Positions 1 through 5,706 of a DNA stretch of 5,731 nucleotides are shown piece by piece. Position 1 is the first letter of the stretch, and each line of letters starts with the position of its first letter. This DNA is from Pseudomonadota bacterium. Its GTDB lineage: Bacteria > Pseudomonadota > Gammaproteobacteria > Steroidobacterales > Steroidobacteraceae. The notes under the pieces were generated by a model that worked only from the letters and a program-made list of their open reading frames with translations, made no database searches and was not told the DNA's origin. Location of the stretch: positions 2,399-8,129 of the forward strand of contig JAJZLX010000615.1 of the NCBI GenBank assembly GCA_021850555.1, given 5' to 3'. The translations under genes were made by a program, and so were the position numbers.

Positions 1-452
1 ACTCCTCCGGCATCAACGACGGCGCCGCCGCGGTGTTACTGGCAAGCGAAGCGGCGGTACGGCGCTTCGGCCTCACGCCCCGCGCCCGGGTTATCGGCAG
101 CGCCGTGGCCGGCGTGCCGCCGCGCATCATGGGCATCGGTCCGGTGCCGGCGACGCGCAAGCTGCTGCAGCGCACCGGAACATCGCTCGCCGAGATCGAT
201 TTGATCGAGCTCAACGAGGCGTTCGCCGCGCAGTCGCTGTCGGTACTGCGCGAACTCGGCCTGCCCGATGATGCCGGGCACGTGAACCCCAATGGTGGCG
301 CGATCGCGATCGGCCACCCACTCGGGGCCAGCGGAGCGCGGCTCATCGCCACGGCGCTGAATCAACTCGAAGCCGCAGGCGCGCGGCGCGCGCTATGCAC
401 CATGTGCATCGGCGTGGGCCAGGGCATCGCGCTGCTGATCGAGCGCCTTTGA
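1..452 (+). CDS. Thiolase, C-terminal part (3-oxoadipyl-CoA / acetyl-CoA acyltransferase type), cut by window edge
   Basis: This is the last 149 or so codons of a thiolase, roughly the C-terminal third of a family of about 400 residues. The frame is open from the first base: the residues before the GTG at 33 read [10 protein letters not shown], the thiolase N-D-G-A-A segment, so that GTG is not the start. LNEAF (catalytic-pocket Asn at 213-215), [17 protein letters not shown] (catalytic His at 315-317) and [10 protein letters not shown] (the second, proton-transferring Cys at 405-407) are all present and intact. The nucleophilic Cys of the N-terminal half lies off the window. The family cleaves 3-ketoacyl-CoA with CoA, or runs the reverse condensation, in the cytoplasm. 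C-I-G-V-G-Q-G and GPVPATRKL recall PcaF/PaaJ-like 3-oxoadipyl-CoA thiolases more than acetoacetyl-CoA thiolases, but that choice is inference from pattern memory. The gene converges on the FAH-family gene, with 28 bases between the stops. Confidence 0.93.
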   Translation, partial: SSGINDGAAAVLLASEAAVRRFGLTPRARVIGSAVAGVPPRIMGIGPVPATRKLLQRTGTSLAEIDLIELNEAFAAQSLSVLRELGLPDDAGHVNPNGGAIAIGHPLGASGARLIATALNQLEAAGARRALCTMCIGVGQGIALLIERL

Positions 453-469
453 CGCGCCCGCTGGCTGTT

Positions 470-497
470 GCGTGCGCGTCTCAGACGACCCGCACGC
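470..497. terminator. Bulged stem-loop between convergent stops, possible shared terminator
   Basis: GCGTGCG (470-476) pairs perfectly with CGCACGC (491-497), and inside it CGTC (477-480) pairs with GACG (484-487). This leaves a 3-base loop (481-483) and a 3-base bulge (488-490). The loop is exactly the stop codon of the minus-strand hydrolase gene. The position between two convergent genes fits a bidirectional terminator, but there is no T tract on either side, so intrinsic termination is uncertain. Part of the pairing may be incidental in GC-rich coding sequence. Confidence 0.35.
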
Positions 498-1194
498 GCA
501 ATGGCTCCAGACCCGTGACACTTGCCTCCAGCAGATCGCCCCGCTCGACGGCGGCGACACCGGCAGGCGTGCCGGTGAACACCAGATCACCGGGCGCAAG
601 CGTCCAGGCGGCCGACAGGTGCGCGATGATCTGCGGCACGTTCCAGATCATCTGAGCTATCGCGCCGCGCTGGCGCTCGACGCCGTTGACGTTCAGCGCG
701 ATCACCGCCGCGCCGATCTGCGCGGCCTGCGCATGCGCAGTGACCGGTCCAATCGGCGCGGCGTACTCGAACCCCTTGCCGATGCACCACGGGCCCGCGC
801 GCTTCTTCATCTGGGCCTGCAGATCGCGCCGGGTCATGTCGAGCCCGACGGCATAGCCGTACACGTGCCGCTGCGCTTCGGCGGGCGGGATGTCGCGTCC
901 GCCTTCGCCGATCGCCACGACCAGCTCCACCTCGTGATGAAAGTCATGGGTCAGGCTCGGATACGGCAGCCGCCCCACCTCGCCGGACTCGACCGGCAGC
1001 AACGCGTCCGCCGGCTTCATGAAGAACACCGGCGGCTCCCGACCGGTGCGGCCCATCTCCTGGGCATGGGCCCGATAGTTCGAGCCCACGCAATAGATGC
1101 GATGCACGGGGAAGCGCCGGGCAGTGCCGGCGACTGGCGCGCTCGTTATGCGCGGCGGAGTGAGGACGTAATCCATGACGGCACAGCGTAACAC
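481..1194 (-). CDS. Fumarylacetoacetate hydrolase family protein, fumarylpyruvate hydrolase-like
   Basis: This is a cytoplasmic metal-dependent C-C hydrolase of the FAH fold. The longest frame starts at GTG 1194 (237 residues), but ATG 1176 gives a 231-residue protein beginning MDYVLTPP, which resembles usual family N-termini and is my preferred start. Neither start has a good Shine-Dalgarno sequence. Numbered from ATG 1176: IYCVGSNYRAHAQEMG carries the His37/Glu40 pair seen in the lid of FAHD1-type enzymes; FFMKPADA follows; HHEVELVVAIG supplies Glu82 and Glu84, and GLDMTRRDLQ supplies Asp113, the three metal ligands; IGKGFE has the conserved Lys134; GDLVFTGTPAGV is the C-terminal signature. 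No key residue is missing. The RRDLQ and KGFEYAAPIGP wording is like gentisate-pathway fumarylpyruvate hydrolases, which form fumarate and pyruvate, but acylpyruvase or oxaloacetate decarboxylase activity is also found in this family. It lies 24-42 bases downstream of the small membrane gene on the same strand and may be cotranscribed with it. Confidence 0.9.
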   Translation of the reverse strand: MLRCAVMDYVLTPPRITSAPVAGTARRFPVHRIYCVGSNYRAHAQEMGRTGREPPVFFMKPADALLPVESGEVGRLPYPSLTHDFHHEVELVVAIGEGGRDIPPAEAQRHVYGYAVGLDMTRRDLQAQMKKRAGPWCIGKGFEYAAPIGPVTAHAQAAQIGAAVIALNVNGVERQRGAIAQMIWNVPQIIAHLSAAWTLAPGDLVFTGTPAGVAAVERGDLLEASVTGLEPLRVRVV

Positions 1195-1218
1195 GCGCGC
1201 GCGGCAGAATCCGCCACC

Positions 1219-1413
1219 TTACAGCCGCCCGCTCAGTACTCGCGCCGGCAACAGCACAACGGCCCGCAGCAGCTGAAATACACCATCCACGGCTATCCCG
1301 AGCAATCGCAGCGGCAGCAACAGCAACCACAGGATCGGCCACGCGAGCAGCGCCAGCACCGCCAGCGGCCAGCACAGCACGAGGAGAATCAGCCAGAGCA
1401 GCAGCTTCACCAC
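1219..1413 (-). CDS. Small leucine-rich membrane protein of unknown function (64 aa)
   Basis: I do not recognise this gene by function. The 64-residue product is 25 Leu by my count. Residues 4-33 are almost entirely hydrophobic, enough for one long or two short hairpinned membrane passes, with prolines at 16, 26 and 34. Residues 35-60 form a likely amphipathic stretch with Arg36, Asp43, Arg50 and Arg58, ending in a basic tail. The start is GTG 1413 or the adjacent GTG 1410; an in-frame TAG at 1423-1425 rules out a longer form. A strong purine-rich AGGAGGTGG (1429-1437) lies upstream, but its spacing of about 15 bases is long, and the palindrome CGCTAGCG lies in between. The frame ends with TAA 25-43 bases before the FAH-family gene, suggesting one transcription unit. 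It faces away from the S10 pair. That it is real rests on the coherent membrane topology, the SD and the lack of a competing frame. Confidence 0.6.
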   Translation of the reverse strand: MVKLLLWLILLVLCWPLAVLALLAWPILWLLLLPLRLLGIAVDGVFQLLRAVVLLPARVLSGRL

Positions 1414-1648
1414 CGCGCTACGCTAGCGCCACCTCCTCCGGGGAGCAAGTCGGCACTGCCGCACGCCAACCCGGCCAACCCCCGTGCCGGCTCGCTTCGT
1501 CGCGGTTGCAGGTGAGTTCGCCGCAAATCCGACCGTCCAGCCGGCGGCCGGCATCCCCCCTCGAGGGACGATACGGCATCATGCCCGCTCCGGGCTCCCG
1601 TGAATCCAGTCCACCAAGACCGGGCCCGCGCGCCGGAGGAGCATTCGC
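1414..1648. promoter_or_regulatory. Divergent intergenic region expected to hold two promoters
   Basis: These 235 bases separate the minus-strand membrane-protein gene from the plus-strand S10 pair, so both units must be started from here or nearby. I found no convincing sigma-70 -35/-10 pair and no clear operator palindrome. The only firm signals are ribosome-binding sites at the two ends: AGGAGGTGG (1429-1437, read on the minus strand) and GGAGGAG (1635-1641, plus strand). Confidence 0.4.
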
Positions 1649-3259
1649 ATGAAGCCTGTCATCCCCGTAGTGGCGATTGCCTCGCTCGCCGCGTGTCTCA
1701 CGCCTGCCTTCGCCGCCGGCCACAAGACCCGGCCCGCCGCAGCGTCGGCCTCGAGTTTGTTCACGCCCCGTGCGGTGAAGAGCTACGGTACGGTCACGGT
1801 CAACGGGCGCAAGATCGCCTACGAGGCGGTGGCCGGAACCCTCATCGTGCATCCGGGGAACTGGGACGACGCGGCGACACCGGCCACGGGCAAGCATGCG
1901 CTCGGCATGCCCGACGGTCCGCCAGCCGCCTCGATGTTCTACGTCGCGTATTTCCAGCGTGGCGTGCCCGCTCAGGACCGGCCGATCACGTTCCTCTACA
2001 ACGGCGGACCGGGCTCCTCGAGCGTATGGCTGCACATGGGCGCCTACGGTCCCGTGCGGGTCGTGACCAACAGCAATACGCACACGCCCCCGGCGCCCTA
2101 CCGCCTCGTCAACAATCAGTACAGTCTGCTCGACGCCTCGGACTTGGTGTTCATCGACGCCCCGGGCACCGGTTACAGCCGGATCGAAGGCAAGGGAAAG
2201 GACAAGGCGTTCTACGGAGTCGATCAGGACGCCGACGCGTTCGCCTCGTTCATCATGCAGTTTCTCTCGCGCTTCCACCGCTGGAATTCACCGAAGTACC
2301 TCTACGGAGAAAGCTACGGAACACCCCGGTCGGCCGCGCTCATCTACGACCTCGAGGTCAACGACGATGTCGACTTCAACGGCGTGATCATGCAGTCGCA
2401 GATTCTGAACTTCGACCTGAGCGCCGATGACCCGCAGCATAATCCAGGCATCGAGCTGCCGTACGAAATCGCGCTGCCATCCATGGCGGCCACCGCATGG
2501 TATCACCACGTTCTGCCCGCTGAGCCCGCTCATCTGCGACCGTTCCTGAAGAAAGTGGAGCGATTCGCCATGGGAAGCTACGCCGATGCGCTCGCGCAAG
2601 GCGCCGTCCTCCCTCGCGCGCAGGAGCGCTCGATCGCCGAGCGGATGCACCAGTACACCGGGTTGCCGATCCCCTATCTGTTGAAGGCCAACCTGCAGGT
2701 CAGCGGCCTGATGTTCGAACACGAGTTGCTCAACTCGCACGACGAGACCACTGGCCGGCTCGACACCCGCTTCGCCGGGCCATCGATAGATCCCCTCAAC
2801 GAGCACGCCCAGTACGACCCGCAGGCCGCCGCCATCAGCTCGGCATACGTGGCCGCGTTCAACACATACGTGACCGCCGACCTGCATTACAAGACCGATC
2901 TTGCGTACCTGCCGGAGATCAACATACCCGACTGGCAGATGAAGCATCGCCCCCCGAATGCTTCCATGAAACTGCCCATCGACGTCAACGTCATGCCCGA
3001 CCTCGCTTACGCGATGAAATACGATCCGGATCTGAAGATCATGCTGAACGGCGGCTACTTCGATCTGGCCACCCCGTTCTATGAAGGCTGGTACGAGATG
3101 CATCACCTGCAGATACCGCGGAGCCTGGACAAGAACATTCAGTATCACTACTACAAGTCCGGACACATGATCTACGTGCGGGTCGCGGACCTGAAGAAGC
3201 TTCATGCCAACGTCGTAGCTTTCATCCGCCAGACCGACAACCTGGGAGGCCGATCATGA
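1649..3259 (+). CDS. Exported S10 family peptidase (serine carboxypeptidase-like), first of tandem pair
   Basis: This 536-residue protein belongs to the alpha/beta-hydrolase serine carboxypeptidase family (S10), whose members remove C-terminal residues from peptides, often at acid pH. The start at ATG 1649 is fixed by GGAGGAG seven bases upstream and by an export signal starting there. FLYNGGPGSSS (Asn118-Ser125) is the oxyanion and carboxylate-binding loop; GESYG holds the nucleophile Ser222 with Glu221 before it; LNGGYFDLATPF holds Asp472; SGHMIYV holds His506. In yeast carboxypeptidase Y the equivalent Asn and Glu hold the substrate's terminal carboxylate, so both being kept supports exopeptidase activity. 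The signal region (residues 1-22) can be read two ways: Sec cleavage after AFA (22), or a lipobox LAAC at 13-16. Cys16 is the only cysteine in the protein, so the mature chain lacks the disulfides of eukaryotic members. The stop overlaps the next start (ATGA). The natural substrate is unknown. Confidence 0.93.
   Translation: MKPVIPVVAIASLAACLTPAFAAGHKTRPAAASASSLFTPRAVKSYGTVTVNGRKIAYEAVAGTLIVHPGNWDDAATPATGKHALGMPDGPPAASMFYVAYFQRGVPAQDRPITFLYNGGPGSSSVWLHMGAYGPVRVVTNSNTHTPPAPYRLVNNQYSLLDASDLVFIDAPGTGYSRIEGKGKDKAFYGVDQDADAFASFIMQFLSRFHRWNSPKYLYGESYGTPRSAALIYDLEVNDDVDFNGVIMQSQILNFDLSADDPQHNPGIELPYEIALPSMAATAWYHHVLPAEPAHLRPFLKKVERFAMGSYADALAQGAVLPRAQERSIAERMHQYTGLPIPYLLKANLQVSGLMFEHELLNSHDETTGRLDTRFAGPSIDPLNEHAQYDPQAAAISSAYVAAFNTYVTADLHYKTDLAYLPEINIPDWQMKHRPPNASMKLPIDVNVMPDLAYAMKYDPDLKIMLNGGYFDLATPFYEGWYEMHHLQIPRSLDKNIQYHYYKSGHMIYVRVADLKKLHANVVAFIRQTDNLGGRS
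2019..2045 (+). repeat. 27-bp perfect direct repeat within the S10 paralogues, copy 1
   Basis: The 27 bases at 2019-2045 recur exactly at 3665-3691. They encode the S-V-W-L-H-M-G-A stretch just after the NGGPGS loop in both paralogues, in matching codon register. This is the longest perfect repeat I noticed between the two genes and reflects gene duplication rather than a mobile element. Confidence 0.8.
3041..3063 (+). repeat. 23-bp perfect direct repeat around the catalytic Asp, copy 1
   Basis: The 23 bases at 3041-3063 recur exactly at 4696-4718. They encode MLNGGYF plus the first two bases of the catalytic Asp codon in both S10 genes. A further 15 identical bases (GATCCGGATCTGAAG) lie just upstream in each copy. 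Confidence 0.8.
3244..3259 (+). promoter_or_regulatory. Ribosome-binding site and ATGA start/stop overlap coupling the S10 genes
   Basis: GGGAGG at 3244-3249 is six bases before ATG 3256 and lies inside the last codons of the first S10 gene. The ATG shares its last two bases with that gene's TGA (3257-3259). This arrangement supports translational coupling of the pair and fixes the start of the second gene. Confidence 0.8.
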
Positions 3260-4905
3260 GTCGCACGATGCACAGCCGCGCCCCGACCGGTGGCGCCGCG
3301 CTGCTCGCGGTGCTCGCGCTCGCGACGCTCGGCGCCGCCGCGACCGCGCTCGCCAAGTCGCCCGCAAAGCGGCCCTGGCGTCGCGCGCACAACCCGTATT
3401 TCCATACCCACGCAAGCACCACGGACGGTGCAGTGACGGTGAACGGCCACACGATCCACTACCGCGCCGTGGCCGGCATGATCATCGTGCACGGCCCTGG
3501 CTGGAATGACGCGACGGGCGCGTACGGATTCGGACAACCGAGTCCCGGCAAGGCCAAGCGGGTCCAGTCCGAGGCCGCGATGTTCTACGTGGCCTATTTC
3601 AAGAACGGGGCCAAACCGAGCAAACGTCCGATCACCTTCCTCTACAATGGCGGCCCAGGCTCGGCGAGCGTATGGCTGCACATGGGCGCCTTCGGCCCCC
3701 GCCGCGTGATCACGGCCGATCACACGCAGACCCCGCCAGCCCCCTACAAGCTCGTAAACAACGAGTACAGCCTGCTCGACGCCTCGGACCTGGTGTTCGT
3801 CGATGCTCCCGGAACGGGATTCGGCCGGGTGCGCGGTCCCGACCCGGCCAAGAACTTCTATGGTGCGGACGCGGACGTGCACGCGTTCTCGCAGTTCATC
3901 ATGAAGTTCCTGTCCAAGTACGGCCGCTGGAACTCCCCGAAGTACCTCCTCGGCGAGAGCTACGGCACGCCGCGCTCAGCCATGCTCGTCAACGCCCTCG
4001 AGACCCGTCACAATATCGACTTCAACGGCGTGATCCTGCTCTCGGCGATCCTGAACTTCGACGATTCCAACGGGATCGGAATGGCGCGCTTCAATCCCGG
4101 GATCGGCCTGCCCTATGAGCTCTCGCTGCCTTCCTTCACCGCCACCGCGTGGTATCACCACAAGTTGCCGGGCGGCCAGCCCCCATTGAAGCCGCTGCTC
4201 GCCAGAGTCGAGCACTTCGCGATGACCGACTATGCGCAGGCGCTGCGCGCGGGCTCGCTGCTGCGCACCTCGGACTTCGATGCCATCGCGGCAAAACTGC
4301 ACGAGTACACGGGGCTACCGATCGGCTACATCGAAAAAGCGAATCTCCGTGTCACCGGGGGCGAGTTCCAGCACGAGCTGCTCGCCGGCACCGATGAATC
4401 CACCGGCCGGCTCGACTCCCGCTTCGCCGGTCCGTCATTGAATCCGCTCGGGCAGCGCGCCCAATACGACCCGCAGTCCGCGGCGATCAGCTCCGCGTAT
4501 GCCGCGGCGTTCAACGACTACTCGCGCAAGGTCCTGCACTTCGGCATGGGACTGCGTTACAAGATGCAGATTCCGGTCTGGCGGATCTGGAACTTCGAGC
4601 ACAGACAGCCCGGGGTGGGCTACGCGCTGTCCCGGGCGCTCAACGTGATGCCGGATCTGGCGAACGCGATCAAGCAGGATCCGGATCTGAAGGTGATGCT
4701 GAACGGCGGCTACTTCGACCTCGCGACGCCCTTCTACGAGGGCATCTACGAGATGAGCCACCTGCCCATGGAGCGCAAGCTGCAGGCGAACATCCAGTAC
4801 CACTACTACATGTCGGGTCACATGATCTACGTACACGTGCCGGCGCTGAAGCAGTTGCATGCCAACATCGTGGCATTCATCGACTCGACCGATCACCAGC
4901 AGTAA
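3256..4905 (+). CDS. Exported S10 family peptidase (serine carboxypeptidase-like), second of tandem pair
   Basis: This 549-residue paralogue of the preceding gene is in the same S10 family. A twin-basic-free signal peptide has a hydrophobic core at about residues 12-32 and a likely cleavage after TALA (residue 34), so the product should be periplasmic or secreted. The NGGPGSAS loop runs from Asn131 to Ser138, with Ala137 where the first copy has Ser; GESYG holds nucleophile Ser235; LNGGYFDLATPF holds Asp488; SGHMIYV holds His522. All triad residues are present, so activity is expected. No cysteine occurs anywhere. From RPITFLYN through PGTGF, 54 of 66 residues match the first copy by my count. 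Residues 423-461, against 408-445 of the first copy, are the clearest divergent block and a candidate for substrate selection. The N-terminal module with G-A-V-T-V-N-G and A-V-A-G is shared by both copies. Translation is probably coupled to the first gene. A hairpin follows five bases after the stop. Confidence 0.93.
   Translation: MSRTMHSRAPTGGAALLAVLALATLGAAATALAKSPAKRPWRRAHNPYFHTHASTTDGAVTVNGHTIHYRAVAGMIIVHGPGWNDATGAYGFGQPSPGKAKRVQSEAAMFYVAYFKNGAKPSKRPITFLYNGGPGSASVWLHMGAFGPRRVITADHTQTPPAPYKLVNNEYSLLDASDLVFVDAPGTGFGRVRGPDPAKNFYGADADVHAFSQFIMKFLSKYGRWNSPKYLLGESYGTPRSAMLVNALETRHNIDFNGVILLSAILNFDDSNGIGMARFNPGIGLPYELSLPSFTATAWYHHKLPGGQPPLKPLLARVEHFAMTDYAQALRAGSLLRTSDFDAIAAKLHEYTGLPIGYIEKANLRVTGGEFQHELLAGTDESTGRLDSRFAGPSLNPLGQRAQYDPQSAAISSAYAAAFNDYSRKVLHFGMGLRYKMQIPVWRIWNFEHRQPGVGYALSRALNVMPDLANAIKQDPDLKVMLNGGYFDLATPFYEGIYEMSHLPMERKLQANIQYHYYMSGHMIYVHVPALKQLHANIVAFIDSTDHQQ
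3665..3691 (+). repeat. 27-bp perfect direct repeat within the S10 paralogues, copy 2
   Basis: Exact copy of 2019-2045, offset by 1646 bases and in the same codon register of the second S10 gene. Confidence 0.8.
4696..4718 (+). repeat. 23-bp perfect direct repeat around the catalytic Asp, copy 2
   Basis: Exact copy of 3041-3063, spanning MLNGGYF and the start of the Asp488 codon in the second S10 gene. Confidence 0.8.
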
Positions 4906-4909
4906 CCAT

Positions 4910-4929
4910 CCCCCGGCGAATCCGAGGGG
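4910..4929 (+). terminator. Hairpin after the S10 pair, probable terminator
   Basis: CCCC (4910-4913) pairs with GGGG (4926-4929) and CGG (4914-4916) with CCG (4922-4924), giving a seven-pair GC-rich stem with a single bulged A at 4925 and a five-base loop. It begins five bases after the stop of the second S10 gene, where a terminator is expected. The following bases (TCTCCTATT) are only mildly T-rich, so it may be a weak intrinsic or processing hairpin. Confidence 0.45.
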
Positions 4930-4933
4930 TCTC

Positions 4934-5171
4934 CTATTGGACTAGGTACAGCAGGGAGGCAACCTTCGGGATTTGACCCAGTCGTCCTCCAACCCTTGTT
5001 CTTTGCAAGCGCGCCTGCGCACGCAGCCATCGCGAGCGCAAAAGGGTGGGCATGGATATATCGGCTGTTTCCCGACACGTGCAGACGGGTTGGAGTGCCA
5101 TTAGGGCTGTATTTCCTAATGAAGCCCTCGATGTTCTGCAGGTGCGCACTGTTGGGCAGGTGCAGCTTCAT
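4934..5171 (-). pseudogene. Remnant of a gene start: frameshifted and truncated, possibly an ATP-binding/STAS-like regulator family
   Basis: On the minus strand from ATG 5171 a frame opens with a plausible globular N-terminus (MKLHLPNSAHLQNIEGF at 1-17, then HAHPFALAMAACAGALAKNKG ending near residue 60). After about position 4990 this frame turns into low-quality sequence and runs on into the end of the S10 gene (stop near 4893). Shifting by one base near 4985-5005 restores protein-like sequence (GGRLGQIPKVASLLYLVQ), which then stops at TAG 4934-4936. The simplest reading is the first 78 or so codons of a longer gene, damaged by one frameshift and cut off next to the S10 terminator. The H-P-x-x-L-A-M and I-P-K-V-A-S-L-x-Y-L pattern reminds me of N-terminal regions of bacterial ATP-binding proteins with STAS-like domains, but this is memory, not a search. 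No good Shine-Dalgarno precedes ATG 5171. It could instead be non-coding. Confidence 0.4.
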
Positions 5172-5301
5172 GACTGTACTTGTTGGTCTAGCTCCAATCT
5201 AAATGATGCGCCACCGCGTTACGAACCACAAGTCGCGGCCCAAAGGGCGGTGCCGGTAGACTGGGCCCCTGCACGCAATTTGGCACTGAGCGCGGGAAAA
5301 C
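5172..5301. other. Gap between HigA-type gene and the gene remnant
   Basis: These 130 bases follow the stop of the HigA-type gene on the minus strand and precede the remnant's ATG. A weak inverted repeat (CTGAG 5286-5290 and CTCAG 5301-5305, loop of ten) touches the HigA stop. I see no convincing promoter, gene or terminator. With the remnant, it makes the stretch from 4930 to 5301 free of any intact gene. Confidence 0.4.
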
Positions 5302-5706
5302 TCAGACGGTCTTCGGGCCGCGAATTGACCGAATGAGGACCTCTGCGGAAATTCCAAGCTTGTCGTGCAACGCGCGGATCATGTTGATCGACAGGCCGCG
5401 CTTGCGATTGAGCACCTCCGAGACTCGGGTCCGGGTGCCAAGGATCCCCTCCAGGTCCTTGCGGGTAAGCCCTTGCTGCTCCATCCGAAACTTGATCGCC
5501 TCGATCGGGTCCGGCGGATCCATAGGATAGTGCTCCGTCTCATACGCCTCGATGAGAGTCGCAACGATGTCCACGCGGTCGCCTTTGGGCGTGCCCGCCT
5601 TTGCGCCCCAGAGCTCTTCGACCTCTGCGAGCGCGTGCTCGTAGTCCCGCTCACTCCGGATTGGTCTTAAGCTCTTCACACTCATTGGCGCTTCACAATC
5701 GCTCAT
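5302..5706 (-). CDS. higA: HigA-type antitoxin, XRE-family helix-turn-helix regulator
   Basis: The 134-residue product matches the pattern of HigA antitoxins, which bind and neutralise a RelE-like ribosome-dependent mRNA interferase (HigB) and repress their own operon. From ATG 5706, residues 14-60 (RPIRSERDYEHALAEVEELW, then GTPKGDRVDIVATLIEAYE) form the acidic helical N-terminal region typical of the family. Residues 68-125 form the DNA-binding fold: FRMEQQGLTRKDLEGILG leads into TRTRVSEVLNRKRGL, which includes the recognition helix, and LHDKLGISAEVLI ends it. A second start at ATG 5685 (MSVKSLRPIR) looks more like usual family N-termini and is a real alternative. ATG 5706 would overlap, in ATGA form, an upstream frame ending DLAPQKRR; another upstream frame ending SGDERL stops seven bases before ATG 5685. 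Either could be the tail of a toxin gene, which usually precedes higA, but too little is visible. The gene symbol reflects family, not proven pairing. Confidence 0.85.
   Translation of the reverse strand: MSDCEAPMSVKSLRPIRSERDYEHALAEVEELWGAKAGTPKGDRVDIVATLIEAYETEHYPMDPPDPIEAIKFRMEQQGLTRKDLEGILGTRTRVSEVLNRKRGLSINMIRALHDKLGISAEVLIRSIRGPKTV

Noticed and set aside
33..452. Separate small gene starting at GTG 33
   Set aside because: The same frame is open to the window edge and upstream codons encode the conserved thiolase segment, so this is an internal GTG of a truncated gene.
472..1191. Long plus-strand frame (239 codons) opposite the FAH-family gene
   Set aside because: Arg- and His-rich antisense translation with no recognisable motif, fully covered by a strongly supported minus-strand enzyme; a shadow of GC-rich coding.
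1506..1534. TTGCAG as a -35 element of the S10 operon promoter
   Set aside because: No acceptable -10 hexamer at 16-18 bases spacing in this GC-rich stretch.
1418..2278. 286-codon minus-strand frame spanning the divergent gap and the first S10 gene
   Set aside because: Composition is typical of antisense readings (Arg, Gly, Val, His rich), there is no motif, and it overlaps the catalytically complete S10 frame.
2288..3205. 305-codon minus-strand frame inside the first S10 gene
   Set aside because: Antisense shadow: a similar antisense frame appears at matching places in the second S10 gene, as expected from shared codon patterns rather than a gene.
4906..5301. CRISPR array, tRNA or insertion-sequence ends in the gene-poor stretch
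   Set aside because: No regularly spaced repeats, no cloverleaf-like arms and no terminal inverted repeats with target duplications were seen on reading both strands.
5286..5305. Inverted repeat CTGAG/CTCAG at the end of the HigA-type gene as a terminator
   Set aside because: Only five pairs with a ten-base loop, overlapping the stop codon and without a T tract; too weak to call.
5046..5336. 96-codon plus-strand frame across the low-GC region
   Set aside because: No Shine-Dalgarno or family pattern; it overlaps both the end of the HigA gene and the better minus-strand remnant.
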